Assembly: GCF_013423785.1 (NCBI RefSeq)
Contig: NZ_CP058952.1
Coordinates: 2,135,665-2,199,664, forward strand
From: Chitinibacter fontanus
GTDB lineage: Bacteria; Pseudomonadota; Gammaproteobacteria; Burkholderiales; Chitinibacteraceae
Length of the DNA: 64,000 nt
Reading direction: 5' to 3'
A model generated the notes under the pieces. It had not been told where the DNA came from. It made no database searches and saw only the letters and a program-made list of their open reading frames with translations. Positions 29,668 through 40,798 of the stretch are shown piece by piece. Both the position numbers and the translations under genes were made by a program. Positions within the stretch are counted from its first letter, which is position 1. The number at the start of each line of letters is the position of its first letter.

Positions 29668-31130
29668 TGGGTAAGCCAACAGGTTTTCTAGAAATTGAAC
29701 GCGTCAAAGACAGCTACGAGCCCGTTGCGCAACGCCTGAAACACTACCGCGAATTTGTGCCTGCGCTCGACGATGCGGCTGCGAAATTGCAAGGTGCGCG
29801 CTGCATGGATTGCGGTATTCCATTCTGCAATAACGGCTGCCCAGTCAATAATGTGATCCCTGATTTTAACGATCTGGTGTACCAGCAAGATTGGCAAAAC
29901 GCGCTAACTGTATTGCATTCGACCAATAACTTCCCCGAGTTTACTGGCCGCGTGTGCCCTGCGCCGTGTGAAGCGGCCTGTACGCTGGGTATTAATGCTG
30001 ATCCGGTTGGCATTAAATCCATCGAGCGCGCGATTATCGATAAAGCGTGGGAAAACGGCTGGGTTATGCCACAGCCAGCCAAAGTCAAAACGGGCAAGAA
30101 GGTTGCCATTGTTGGCTCGGGTCCAGCGGGGCTGGCTGCTGCACAGCAGCTTGCTCGCGTGGGTCACTCGGTGACCGTATTCGAGAAAAACGATGCGGCG
30201 GGTGGCCTGCTGCGTTATGGGATTCCTGATTTCAAACTCGAAGCCGAAGTGATTGATCGCCGTTTGGAGCAAATGCAGTTTGAGGGTATTGCCTTCAAAA
30301 CCAATACTGTAATTGGTTCTGCAGATATACCCAAAGGTATCGTGAATGATGCGAAAACCGTTGTTACGCCAGCTGAGCTTGAAGCAGCTTTCGATGCGGT
30401 GATTTTGGCCGGTGGCGCCGAAGTGCCGCGCGATTTGCCAGTGCCAGGGCGTGAGCTCAAAGGCGTGCATTTCGCGTTGGAATTGCTGATCGCGCAAAAC
30501 AAGCAAAACGTCGGTGGCGCAGCTAACCCGATCAATGCCAAGGACAAGCATGTGGTCGTAATTGGTGGCGGCGATACCGGCAGCGATTGCGTTGGTACCA
30601 GCAACCGCCATGGCGCAGCGAGCGTGACTCAGCTTGAGCTAATGCCAATGCCGCCCGAGCAGGAAAACAAATCCATCGTTTGGCCGTACTGGCCAGTGAA
30701 GCTGCGTACGTCGAGCAGCCACGAAGAGGGCGTTGAACGCGATTTCGCCGTGCAAACGCAAGAATTCGTCGGCGAAAATGGCGTGCTCAAAGCAGTGAAA
30801 CTGGTGCGTTTGGATTGGGTGGACGGTAAACCTACCCCAGTTGCGGGCAGCGAGTTCGAGCTGAAAGCCGATTTGGTGTTCTTGGCGATGGGCTTTACCA
30901 ATCCAGTGGCGAGCCTGCTCGATAGCTTTGGCGTTGAAAAAGACGCGCGTGGCAATGCCAAGGCGACAACGGACGGCGTGGGTTGTTACCAAACCAGTGT
31001 CGACAAAGTCTTCGCCGCCGGTGACGTGCGCCGTGGTCAGTCGCTAGTGGTGTGGGCGATCCGCGAAGGCCGCCAAGCTGCGCGTGAAGTGGATGCGTTC
31101 TTGATGGGTAGTAGTACCTTGCCGCGTTAA
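29667..31130 (+). CDS. gltD: glutamate synthase small subunit, first copy
   Basis: 487 residues. N-terminal cysteine clusters [15 protein letters not shown] and [12 protein letters not shown] hold two 4Fe-4S centres; FAD fold [18 protein letters not shown] and NADPH fold [17 protein letters not shown] follow. It feeds electrons to the large subunit. ATG at 29667 overlaps the gltB stop as TAATG with AAGGAGA upstream, so translation is coupled. A long in-frame extension upstream inside gltB is rejected. Ends at the terminator 31188-31218. Confidence 0.97.
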   Translation: MGKPTGFLEIERVKDSYEPVAQRLKHYREFVPALDDAAAKLQGARCMDCGIPFCNNGCPVNNVIPDFNDLVYQQDWQNALTVLHSTNNFPEFTGRVCPAPCEAACTLGINADPVGIKSIERAIIDKAWENGWVMPQPAKVKTGKKVAIVGSGPAGLAAAQQLARVGHSVTVFEKNDAAGGLLRYGIPDFKLEAEVIDRRLEQMQFEGIAFKTNTVIGSADIPKGIVNDAKTVVTPAELEAAFDAVILAGGAEVPRDLPVPGRELKGVHFALELLIAQNKQNVGGAANPINAKDKHVVVIGGGDTGSDCVGTSNRHGAASVTQLELMPMPPEQENKSIVWPYWPVKLRTSSSHEEGVERDFAVQTQEFVGENGVLKAVKLVRLDWVDGKPTPVAGSEFELKADLVFLAMGFTNPVASLLDSFGVEKDARGNAKATTDGVGCYQTSVDKVFAAGDVRRGQSLVVWAIREGRQAAREVDAFLMGSSTLPR

Positions 31131-31187
31131 TGGGGTATGTTAATGCAAGTCTTTATTTAAAAGATTTGCAAAGGAATACCTAAAAAA

Positions 31188-31218
31188 ATAAGCCAGCGAA
31201 AGCTGGCTTATTCTTTTG
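31188..31218. terminator. intrinsic terminator after the first gltBD operon
   Basis: AATAAGCCAGC-GAAA-GCTGGCTTATT, an 11-bp perfect stem with tetraloop, A7 before and TCTTTT after; serves gltD and perhaps the convergent gene at 31232-31936. Confidence 0.92.
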
Positions 31219-31231
31219 ATGTAATGTGAGG

Positions 31232-31936
31232 TTAATTCGCGAAGTCGAGATTTTGGGGCTTGGCCAAAATACCTTCGTAACCCATCCCTGTGGTTTCTGG
31301 TTCGTTAGTATTCGCTTCATTGATACTAAAGCCACTGGCCCAGCCTGTACCATCTCCCATCACGAAAAAACCAAAATTAACCGTGACAGCATTATCGGGA
31401 ATAGCCAAAACAATTCGCGCAGGGGTCCAGTCTTGGTTGCCCTTGATTCGACGAAAATCCATATTATCGAATCGTAACAAGCCTACTGGGCCGTCAATGC
31501 GCATCCACATTTGCACCGCGTCTGCAGCTTCTGATTTCAGATCCGCCCTTAACTCGATTTTCTTATTGCGCCAATCCAAGGCTGAAAAAGTTTGCATCAG
31601 TGTACCGAATCCGCCTTGCCCTACTTCGCTGGGAAGGGGTTCATTATTGCGGCGGATTATTGCTGCTTTCTGCCCCTTATGAATCAATGCGGAGTCAATC
31701 CCCATGTCGTAGCACTGGACGGCATTACCCCATATTGTCCAGCCAGCAGGAAGATCTGTTTCCGGTGATACGGTGTTGGTAGTGTTGATTTTTGCCGCCA
31801 AAATATTCCAATCGGCAAAACCAAATTGCTGCGCGATGATTTCTAAAGTTTCGCTGTGGCTGAGGGAGATGTTTTTCTGCGCGAGGGCGTCGCGCAGAGT
31901 TTTCGCCATGAGTTTGGCGTCGAGATAGCTACGCAT
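31232..31936 (-). CDS. hypothetical protein with glyoxalase-related N-terminal domain
   Basis: 234 residues. The first 50 (LDAKLMAKTLRDAL ... HSETLEIIAQQFGFADWN) have the helical pattern found at the start of glyoxalase-superfamily related proteins (the short domain with a conserved FGFADWN-type end). The rest is a probable beta-sandwich (GWTIWGNAVQCYDMG ... MWMRIDGP ... VNFGFFVMGDG) of unknown role, perhaps ligand-binding. No signal peptide. Lies alone between two GOGAT operons. Family assignment is by eye and tentative. Confidence 0.6.
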   Translation of the reverse strand: MRSYLDAKLMAKTLRDALAQKNISLSHSETLEIIAQQFGFADWNILAAKINTTNTVSPETDLPAGWTIWGNAVQCYDMGIDSALIHKGQKAAIIRRNNEPLPSEVGQGGFGTLMQTFSALDWRNKKIELRADLKSEAADAVQMWMRIDGPVGLLRFDNMDFRRIKGNQDWTPARIVLAIPDNAVTVNFGFFVMGDGTGWASGFSINEANTNEPETTGMGYEGILAKPQNLDFAN

Positions 31937-32237
31937 GGTAGATCCTTGTGTGATGCGAGCGTCGATTGGTCAGTGCTTGCATTGCTGAAACGCTCGGGGA
32001 AACAAGGATTCAGAATTGAGTATTGCGATTACTTCACCTTCCCGAAACGGGGCAAGCGGCGGGTGTAATCAACCTGACGCTATTCTACGACCGTGATTTT
32101 GTAGCCGTCTAGCGTTGTAAATTCTTCCAGTGTTTGTGATACAGCCTTTTGTGGATCGGGGGCTGAGTTTCTGAATGTCGGTGGGCAATTAGCCGTATAA
32201 TCGAGGATTGAATTGGCTGGATGACGAAGGATTTAAG
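31937..32237. other. 301-bp divergent intergenic region
   Basis: Between the minus-strand gene ending upstream at 31936 and the plus-strand gene at 32238. A perfect TATAAT at 32196-32201 with only a weak -35 (CTGAAT or TGAATG) probably drives the 32238 gene. Nothing else recognised; short minus-strand frames lack support. Confidence 0.45.
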
Positions 32238-32558
32238 ATGACCGAGCAAGTAAAAACCGAAGTACCCGCAGACTGGCACGTTATCTTGCGTCCGAATCAC
32301 GACCGTAAAGTGGCGGCCAAAAGTAAGCTGTACCGTTTGCGCAATAATCAGCCTGAGCGTTTGGCGCAGTTGGAAGAAATCGTTGGCGATTCAAAATTCA
32401 AATACAATCGTTTCAAGCGCGTCATCGATTCGCCAGAAAAGTTTCTGGTTGATCGCCTGCGTCAGGCCTGCGTTGAGGTGATTGGGCACGACCGGGATTT
32501 GGTGCATTATCTGATTGCAATTGCCATTGAGCGCAGCGAAGCGGCGAAAAAGCGCTAA
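32238..32558 (+). CDS. small conserved-looking hypothetical protein
   Basis: 106 residues, rich in Lys, Arg and Glu, predicted mostly helical (KVAAKSKLYRLRNN, PERLAQLEEIVG, EKFLVDRLRQACVEVIG, DLVHYLIAIAIERSEAAKKR). No family recognised and no membrane segment. ATG at 32238 has AAGGA six bases upstream and a promoter-like TATAAT at 32196. A clean intrinsic terminator follows, so it looks like a real single-gene unit. Confidence 0.65.
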   Translation: MTEQVKTEVPADWHVILRPNHDRKVAAKSKLYRLRNNQPERLAQLEEIVGDSKFKYNRFKRVIDSPEKFLVDRLRQACVEVIGHDRDLVHYLIAIAIERSEAAKKR

Positions 32559-32582
32559 GCCTAAACTTGGAATGTCCTGCTC

Positions 32583-32619
32583 AAACCCGCTTTCGTAAAT
32601 CACGAAGAGCGGGTTTTTT
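32583..32619. terminator. intrinsic terminator between the 32238 gene and the DUF1003 gene
   Basis: AACCCGCT-TTCGT and ACGA-AGAGCGGGTT arms with T6 on the plus side; it sits between convergent genes. Confidence 0.85.
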
Positions 32620-33178
32620 ATTGCGCCGAATTTTCCGGCTCTGGCTTGGTGCTTTGTGCTTTCAGCTGATTTTTTACTTCATTCAAATCCGCCAAAATAT
32701 TCCAAGTCAGGTGCTCCACCCGCTGATTGAGGGCTTGCACGGCCGCTTCGGCTTTAAGGTTCACCTCAAAGTCGCGAATCATGGTTAAGCGATCACGAGC
32801 CGCTTGGCGGTTTTGCGACATCATAATGATCGGGGCCTGTATTGCGGCAAGCATCGACAGAATTAGGTTGAGAAATACATAAGGGTAGGGGTCAAAGGCG
32901 TGGGTTCGTAGTACATCGGTATTCAAGACGGCCCAGCCAATTAAAAAAGAGCCAAAGAGGCTAATGAATGTCCACGAGCCACCAAATTCAGCGACACGAT
33001 CAGCAAGGCGCTCGCCAAAAGTAACGCCTTCAACCGGAATGTGATCACTGGCGCGATTAGCCTGTAATCGGCGCGAAATGCGCATTAGGGCATTGCGCTC
33101 GCGCTCGCCGATGTCACTGACTCCGGAGTTGAGTAAGTGTTCTGCCAAAAACCGCAAATGTTGCTCGTCTTGTCGCAT
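32618..33178 (-). CDS. DUF1003 domain membrane protein
   Basis: 186 residues. The core FGERLADRVAEFGGSWTFI, two hydrophobic helices (LFGSFLIGWAVLN and YVFLNLILSMLAAIQAPIIMMSQNRQ) and AARDRLTMIRDFEVNLKAE are the DUF1003 signature; members are inner-membrane proteins of unknown function. A coiled-coil-like tail (NQRVEHLTWNILADL) follows. Convergent with the 32238 gene and divergent from the second gltB. Confidence 0.88.
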   Translation of the reverse strand: MRQDEQHLRFLAEHLLNSGVSDIGERERNALMRISRRLQANRASDHIPVEGVTFGERLADRVAEFGGSWTFISLFGSFLIGWAVLNTDVLRTHAFDPYPYVFLNLILSMLAAIQAPIIMMSQNRQAARDRLTMIRDFEVNLKAEAAVQALNQRVEHLTWNILADLNEVKNQLKAQSTKPEPENSAQ

Positions 33179-33367
33179 GCGTATCCCCTTGTGACATCCG
33201 GTGTGATTGTATTGGTTACGTGTGAGGTGCGGTCTTAAACATCGTTAATGAATGCTTGCGAAATAACGTTCTTGAACGCCAAATTAGCACGGCCTTACAG
33301 ATGGGTTGGCTGGGTAATTTTGTAGCTTCAGGGATTTTCCCGATTGTCCAGTTACAACTCTCTTGGG

Positions 33368-33396
33368 TTGCGTTTAGCACCCTTAAAAGCTAGAAT
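33368..33396 (+). promoter_or_regulatory. putative sigma-70 promoter of the second gltBD operon
   Basis: TTGCGT (33368-33373), 17-bp spacer, TAGAAT (33391-33396), about 65 bp before the gltB2 start. Confidence 0.5.
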
Positions 33397-33466
33397 CAAG
33401 CCCTTTCGCTTGACTAGGGTCAATCCCTAGTGGGTTTGTTTTTTGGCTTTTAAGGGTTCCGTTGTG

Positions 33467-36400
33467 ATGGATAGACAAAGCTGGTTAGAAGGCACGTTGT
33501 ACCGCCCGCAGTTCGAGCAAGATAGCTGCGGCTTCGGTTTGATCGCGCAGATGGATGATAAACCGTCGCATTGGCTGGTATCGACTGCGATTAATTCTCT
33601 GGCCTGTTTGACACACCGCGGTGCGGTTGCTGCCGATGGCAAGTCAGGTGATGGCTGTGGTCTTTTGTTCCGCAAGCCGACTGGTTTCTTGCAAGCCGTA
33701 GCCGCAGATAATGGCTATACCCTGGCTGAGCAATTTACTGCAGGCCTCGTATTTGCTGGCTTGAATAAAGATACCTGTGCAAAATCAATCGCCAACTTGG
33801 TCGCTGCCGTAGAAGGCCAAGGCCTGATTGTGGCAGGCGTGCGTGACGTTCCTGTGAATCTGGATGCGCTCGGCGAAGCTGCGATGGCCTCACTGCCATC
33901 AATTAAGCAAATTTTCGTTAATGCACCAGCAGGTTTGGCTGAGCTGGAATTTGCCCGCAAACTCTATCAAGCGCGTCGCTTGGCTGAAAAAGCCAACGCT
34001 AGCGACAAAGATTTCTACATCCCGACGTTGAACCCGTACGTGATGTCATACAAAGGCTTGGTAACGCCTGAAAACCTGCCCGTGTTCTACCTCGACTTGA
34101 AAGACGAGCGTTTCGCTTCAAGTTTGGCGGTTTACCACCAACGTTTCTCGACCAATACTTGGCCGCAATGGAAACTGGCGCAGCCATTCCGTTTCCTCGC
34201 CCACAATGGCGAGATCAATACGCTGACGGGTAACCGCGCGTGGGCTAAAGCGCGTGAAGCAATCATGGATAGCGATAAGCTCGACATGGATGCGATCCGC
34301 CCTATCGTACAAACTAATGGTTCAGACTCGATGAGTCTGGACAATATGCTCGAAAGTCTCGTGCTTGGCGGCGTTGATGTCTTCCGCGCTTTCCGCCTGT
34401 TGGTACCACCAGCTTGGCAAAACGTGGATAGCAATGATCGCGACTTGCGCGCATTCTACGAATACAACTCACTGCACATGGAGCCATGGGATGGCCCCGC
34501 CGGTATCGTTTGGGCGGCTGGCGACTACGCCGGTTGTGCGCTCGACCGTAACGGCCTGCGTCCAGCGCGTTATGTAATTACCAAAGATCGCCACATCACG
34601 ATTGCATCGGAAATCGGCGTTTGGGGTTACAAACCAGAAGACGTAGCGAAAAAAGGCCGCGTAAAACCAGGTCAAATCGTTGCTGTTAACCTGAAAACTG
34701 GCGAGTTTATCGATACTGAAACCATCGATAACAACCTGAAATCGGCGCAGCCTTACCGCGCATGGCTCAAAGAGCATGCGACGCACTTGGAAATGGCCGA
34801 AGACAACAAACCACTGGAAGAAATGGATAAGGCAACTCTATTGACCTACCAAAAACAATTCCAGTTGACGTTTGAAGAGCGCGACCAAATCTTGCGTGTC
34901 TTGGCCGCTGACGGTCAGGAAGCAATTGGCTCGATGGGTGATGACACCCCAATGGCCGTATTGAGCGAGAAAGTGCGTTCGCCATTTGACTACCTGCGTC
35001 AGCAGTTTGCACAGGTAACCAACCCGCCGATCGACCCGATCCGTGAAGCGATTGTCATGTCGCTGAACACCTGCTTCGGTCCAGAACGTAATCTGTTTGA
35101 AGACGGCCCAAGCCACGCTAAACGTTTGGAAGTGACTTCGCCAGTATTGTCGACCGATAAATTCGACGCGATCGTTGGCCAGTCTGATCCAGACTTCAAA
35201 TCAGCGCGTTTCGAAATCTGTTTTGATGCTGCGACGACTTCTTTGAAAGCGGCGATTGAAAAACTGACTGCCGACGTGTTGGCGAGTGTGAAAAACGACG
35301 GTACCGTGATTGTCGTACTGTCAGACAAAAATATTGCTAAAGGCCGCTTGCCGATTCCAGCATTGTTTGCGGTTGGCGCAGTTCACCACGGTTTGATCAA
35401 CGCAGGCTTGCGTTGCAAAACCAATATCATCGTTGAAACCGCAACCACCCGCGATCCACACCACTTTGCGTGCTTGATCGGCTACGGCGCGACTGCGGTT
35501 GTACCGTACCTCGCTTACCAAACGATCAAAGAATTGATCGATATGGGTCAAATCGAGTCAACGTTGGAAAAAGCGGCGAATAACTTCCGCAAAGGCATCA
35601 ACAAAGGTCTGATGAAGATCTTGTCGAAGATGGGTATTTCGACCGTTGCTTCATACCGCGGCTCACAGTTGTTCGAAGGCGTTGGTATTGGCGAAGAAGT
35701 GATTGATCTGTGCTTAACGGGCACCGTTTCGCGCATTTCTGGTGCGAACTTCGTCGATTTCCAAGAAGATCAAGCTAAGTTGAACAAGCTGGCATTCAAC
35801 CCAATGCGCCCATTGGCGCAAGGTGGTTTGCTGAAATATGTGTTCGGCGAGGAATACCACGCCTACAACCCAGACGTGGTGATGGCGCTACAAAAGGCAG
35901 TCCAAAACGGCGATTACAAAGCGTACAAACAATACGCTGATCTGGTAAACAAACGCCCTGTGGCGATGTTGCGCGACTTGATGGCGCTGCAAATCGATCC
36001 AGCGAAATCAATTTCGATTGACGAAGTTGAGCCGCTCGAAAGCATCGTGAAGCGTTTTGACTCTGCCGGTATGTCGCTCGGCGCATTGAGCCCAGAAGCG
36101 CACGAAGCCTTGGCTGAAGGTATGCACCGTTTGGGCGCACGCTCGAACTCGGGTGAAGGTGGTGAGGATGAAGCTCGCTACGGCACTCCGAAAATGTCAA
36201 AAATCAAGCAGGTGGCTTCAGGTCGTTTCGGCGTAACGCCGCACTACTTGGTGAACGCTGAAGTGCTGCAGATTAAAGTAGCCCAAGGCGCGAAACCGGG
36301 TGAAGGTGGTCAGCTGCCAGGCGATAAAGTATCGCCATTGATCGCGAAACTGCGTCACAGCAAACCAGGTATCAGCCTGATTTCTCCACCACCGCACCAC

Positions 36401-37915
36401 GATATTTACTCGATCGAAGACTTGGCGCAGCTGATTTTTGACTTGAAACAGGTCAACCCTGCTGCCCTGGTTTCGGTCAAGTTGGTTGCCGAACCTGGCG
36501 TCGGTACGATTGCGGCCGGTGTAGCGAAAGCCTACGCTGACTTGATCACGATTTCTGGTTATGACGGTGGTACTGCTGCTTCACCATTGGCGTCTGTGAA
36601 ATACGCAGGTTCGCCGTTCGAATTGGGTCTGACGGAAGCGCAGCAAGTCTTGCGTGCGAATGGTCTGCGTGGCCGTGTTCGCGTGCAAGCCGACGGTGGT
36701 CTGAAAACCGGTATGGACGTGGTGAAAGCCGCGATCATGGGTGCTGAGAGCTTCGGCTTCGGTACTGGCCCGATGGTCGCTTTGGGTTGTAAATTCCTGC
36801 GGATTTGCCACTTGAACAACTGCGCAACCGGTGTGGCAACGCAAGAGATCAAACTGCGTAGCAAGTACTTCATTGGCTTGCCAGAAATGGTCGTGAACTA
36901 CTTTACCTTCATCGCGCAAGAAACGCGTGAATTGATGGCAAGCTTGGGTATTCGCAAGTTTGAAGACTTGGTAGGTCGCACTGAACTCTTGGGTCTGATC
37001 GAAGGTGCGACTGAGAAGCAGAAAAAACTCGCGATGAGCGCCTTGCTCAGCCAAGGTACGACGCCAGATTCAGTACCACGCTTCTGTGTTGAAGCGAGCA
37101 ACCCATCGTTCGATAAAGGCGAGTTGGCCGAAGAAATGGTTCGCGATGCATTGGCAGGTATTCAAGCAGGTACAAAACAAAGCTTTGAATACGATGTACG
37201 CAATATCCACCGCTCGATCGGTGCACGTCTGTCAGGTGAGATCGCCAAAGCACACGGTGCTGCGGGTCTGCCAGATGGTTCATTGCACATCAAATTGAAC
37301 GGCTCTGCAGGTCAATCTTTGGGCGTGTGGAATGCCAAAGGTCTGACGATCGAGCTGGCCGGTGACGCGAATGACTACGTGGGTAAAGGGATGAACGGCG
37401 GTAAAGTCGTAATCTACCCACCAAAAGGTAGTGAGTTTGCTTCACACGAAGCAACGATTGTGGGCAACACATGTCTGTACGGTGCGACTGGCGGTGAGCT
37501 GTACGCTGCAGGTATGGCTGGTGAGCGTTTCGCGGTGCGTAACTCAGGTGCGACAGCGATTGTTGAAGGCGTGGGCGATCACGGTTGTGAATACATGACT
37601 GGCGGCTGCGTGGTGGTACTGGGTGAAACCGGTTACAACTTCGGCGCTGGTATGACCGGTGGTTTTGCGCTGGTTTACGATCCAACGCAAAAATTCGCGT
37701 ATCGCTACAACAATGAGCTGATTGACACCAATCTGATCAATGGCGAAGCCTACGGCGCGATCCGTGCATTCTTGAAAGACAAGATCAAAGCGCACGCTGA
37801 TTTGACTGGTTCTAGCAAAGCGGCTGAGCTGCTGGCGAACTTTGACGAAGCAGTGGATTACTTCTGGTTGGTGAAACCAAAAGTCGCCAAGCTCGATGCC
37901 TTGTTGAAAGACTAA
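33467..37915 (+). CDS. gltB: glutamate synthase (NADPH) large subunit, second copy (E. coli type)
   Basis: 1482 residues. Nucleophile Cys21 in QDSCGFGLIAQ after a short propeptide; GARSNSGEGGEDEAR and [13 protein letters not shown] in the FMN domain; 3Fe-4S cysteines in CKFLRICHLNNCATG; C-terminal GXGXG repeats. In length and wording it is like E. coli GltB (LAxxxHRGAxxADGKxGDGCGLL), unlike the first copy in this window. Start is ATG 33467 or the GTG directly before it, which is better spaced from AAGGG. A strong hairpin lies just after the stop, before gltD2. Confidence 0.96.
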   Translation: MDRQSWLEGTLYRPQFEQDSCGFGLIAQMDDKPSHWLVSTAINSLACLTHRGAVAADGKSGDGCGLLFRKPTGFLQAVAADNGYTLAEQFTAGLVFAGLNKDTCAKSIANLVAAVEGQGLIVAGVRDVPVNLDALGEAAMASLPSIKQIFVNAPAGLAELEFARKLYQARRLAEKANASDKDFYIPTLNPYVMSYKGLVTPENLPVFYLDLKDERFASSLAVYHQRFSTNTWPQWKLAQPFRFLAHNGEINTLTGNRAWAKAREAIMDSDKLDMDAIRPIVQTNGSDSMSLDNMLESLVLGGVDVFRAFRLLVPPAWQNVDSNDRDLRAFYEYNSLHMEPWDGPAGIVWAAGDYAGCALDRNGLRPARYVITKDRHITIASEIGVWGYKPEDVAKKGRVKPGQIVAVNLKTGEFIDTETIDNNLKSAQPYRAWLKEHATHLEMAEDNKPLEEMDKATLLTYQKQFQLTFEERDQILRVLAADGQEAIGSMGDDTPMAVLSEKVRSPFDYLRQQFAQVTNPPIDPIREAIVMSLNTCFGPERNLFEDGPSHAKRLEVTSPVLSTDKFDAIVGQSDPDFKSARFEICFDAATTSLKAAIEKLTADVLASVKNDGTVIVVLSDKNIAKGRLPIPALFAVGAVHHGLINAGLRCKTNIIVETATTRDPHHFACLIGYGATAVVPYLAYQTIKELIDMGQIESTLEKAANNFRKGINKGLMKILSKMGISTVASYRGSQLFEGVGIGEEVIDLCLTGTVSRISGANFVDFQEDQAKLNKLAFNPMRPLAQGGLLKYVFGEEYHAYNPDVVMALQKAVQNGDYKAYKQYADLVNKRPVAMLRDLMALQIDPAKSISIDEVEPLESIVKRFDSAGMSLGALSPEAHEALAEGMHRLGARSNSGEGGEDEARYGTPKMSKIKQVASGRFGVTPHYLVNAEVLQIKVAQGAKPGEGGQLPGDKVSPLIAKLRHSKPGISLISPPPHHDIYSIEDLAQLIFDLKQVNPAALVSVKLVAEPGVGTIAAGVAKAYADLITISGYDGGTAASPLASVKYAGSPFELGLTEAQQVLRANGLRGRVRVQADGGLKTGMDVVKAAIMGAESFGFGTGPMVALGCKFLRICHLNNCATGVATQEIKLRSKYFIGLPEMVVNYFTFIAQETRELMASLGIRKFEDLVGRTELLGLIEGATEKQKKLAMSALLSQGTTPDSVPRFCVEASNPSFDKGELAEEMVRDALAGIQAGTKQSFEYDVRNIHRSIGARLSGEIAKAHGAAGLPDGSLHIKLNGSAGQSLGVWNAKGLTIELAGDANDYVGKGMNGGKVVIYPPKGSEFASHEATIVGNTCLYGATGGELYAAGMAGERFAVRNSGATAIVEGVGDHGCEYMTGGCVVVLGETGYNFGAGMTGGFALVYDPTQKFAYRYNNELIDTNLINGEAYGAIRAFLKDKIKAHADLTGSSKAAELLANFDEAVDYFWLVKPKVAKLDALLKD

Positions 37916-37924
37916 GTGTATGAG

Positions 37925-37951
37925 GTTGTGGGTAGCATAGCTGCCCACAAC
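37925..37951 (+). other. strong intercistronic hairpin between gltB2 and gltD2
   Basis: GTTGTGGG and CCCACAAC arms, extended inward by TAGC/GCTG with a G-U pair, three-base loop. No T tract follows, so it is more likely a processing or mRNA-stability element than a terminator. Confidence 0.6.
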
Positions 37952-38005
37952 AGAATAAGTATTGATTTGGATGTGCAGGGTATATGCCCGTAAGCCACTA
38001 TCTGA

Positions 38006-39439
<1,434 letters not shown>

Positions 39440-39451
39440 TCCAGTAAAAGT

Positions 39452-39481
39452 AAAAAAAGCCCCGCTTGCGGGGCTTTTTTT
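39452..39481 (+). terminator. intrinsic terminator of the second gltBD operon
   Basis: AGCCCCGC-TT-GCGGGGCT with A7 before and T7 after; the T run ends at the ATG of 39482. Confidence 0.93.
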
Positions 39482-39499
39482 ATGCACAAGGGTGCGAAC

Positions 39500-40798
39500 G
39501 TGAATCAGCAGCAACAAATCAAACAAGGGCAGCAATTGCTACGACAAGGCTTGGTGAGTAATGCCTTGAAAACGTGGCTTGATGGTTTAAGTCAAAGCAC
39601 TAACATTCCCGAAGAGTTGCCATATTGGGTGGTGCTGGGTGGCTATTTTCGCGCTGCCGGGCAGGCCGAGCGCGCCTTAAGCCTGCATCAACATGCGTAT
39701 GGGTTAATGGGGTCTGATGCCTATTTGCGTAGCTGGTTAGAAATGCAGCTTTGTCTTGATTTGCTTGCCTTGGATCAAGCCGCTTTGGCTCAACAGGCTT
39801 TGCAGCGAGCCTGTCAGTTTGCCGATTTATTGTGCTGCCCTATTTTGCAAGAGTTACTGAGCCAAATTTATAGTGCCCTAGGGCAGGATGAAGCGTCGGC
39901 AAATGCGCTGGAGTCAGCGATTCAGCTGTATCAAGATGATGCATTGGCCGTGGCGCAATGTAGCTTGGATTTGCTTAAAGTGTATGCGCGTTTGCCAAAG
40001 GTCAGGGCTGAGCGGCTAAAAGTAGCTATTGATGTAGCTAACCGTCACTTGCCGTTATTAAAAGATCAGTCGCGCCCGATGTGTATTCAATTGGGTCATG
40101 CCTGCCAGATGCTGGGTCGGGACGAGGACGCCGCACGTTATTTTAAGCAGGCATTGCAACTGCCAACCCCAAAACACACTAAAAAATCCAAACCACGCCG
40201 TTTAGCGATGGTGGAATATAAGCTGCAGCAAATTACGAGCGATATTGAAATTGAAATGTTGCGCGAAAAAAATGCTGCCCAGCATCAGCATGTGAAACAG
40301 CTGGAAACTGCCGGTTTTCGGGATGAAATTACGGGGCTATATAACTCGCGCTATCTGGCAATGCGCTGGGACGATTTGCACCAACAGGCCCAGCAAGGAA
40401 CCGCGCTGTGTTTACTTAGCATCGGGATCAATTTGTTTGCCAGCATTAGCGAAGTGCTTGGTAAAGATGCCGCGCTGCTGATGTACATTCAGATTGGCCA
40501 GATTCTGCAAGCGCAGTGCCCAGATGATGCCATCTTAGTGACCTCGGGTACGGGGTCTTTCGAGCTGATTTTGCTCAAACATGAACGCGCTAGCGTTGAG
40601 GGCATCGTTGCTGCAGTGCAGGACAAAATCGCCAAAATTGAGCAAGCTTATTTGCCAGAGCCCTTGAGCGTGAGTGCTGGTGGCGCCTATTTCATCGCCA
40701 ACGAGGCGAGGGACGTTTTTCAATTACGCGCAAATTTGGCGCTCTTTCTGGCTCAGCGTCAAGAAACTAAACAAATTTGCTGGGATGGGGAGGCGTAA
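39500..40798 (+). CDS. TPR-repeat protein with degenerate C-terminal GGDEF domain
   Basis: About 432 residues. The first 250 are helical repeats of TPR type (ALSLHQHAYGLMG, AARYFKQALQLP); then a short coiled coil (IEIEMLREKNAAQHQHVKQLE) leads into RDEITGLYNSRYLAMRW, the usual GGDEF entry. The GGDEF loop itself is replaced by SGTGSFELILL, so diguanylate cyclase activity is not expected. GTG at 39500 is preferred because AAGGG lies seven bases before it; the ATG at 39482 is inside the preceding terminator. Its stop overlaps the next start as TAATG. Possibly a signalling scaffold. Confidence 0.72.
   Translation: MNQQQQIKQGQQLLRQGLVSNALKTWLDGLSQSTNIPEELPYWVVLGGYFRAAGQAERALSLHQHAYGLMGSDAYLRSWLEMQLCLDLLALDQAALAQQALQRACQFADLLCCPILQELLSQIYSALGQDEASANALESAIQLYQDDALAVAQCSLDLLKVYARLPKVRAERLKVAIDVANRHLPLLKDQSRPMCIQLGHACQMLGRDEDAARYFKQALQLPTPKHTKKSKPRRLAMVEYKLQQITSDIEIEMLREKNAAQHQHVKQLETAGFRDEITGLYNSRYLAMRWDDLHQQAQQGTALCLLSIGINLFASISEVLGKDAALLMYIQIGQILQAQCPDDAILVTSGTGSFELILLKHERASVEGIVAAVQDKIAKIEQAYLPEPLSVSAGGAYFIANEARDVFQLRANLALFLAQRQETKQICWDGEA

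Noticed and set aside
29904..30611. Long minus-strand frame opposite gltD
   Set aside because: Shadow of a conserved gene; no domain and no start signal.
39452..39499. ATG at 39482 as start of the TPR-GGDEF-like gene
   Set aside because: It lies right at the T tract of the gltD2 terminator and has no ribosome-binding site; GTG at 39500 has one.
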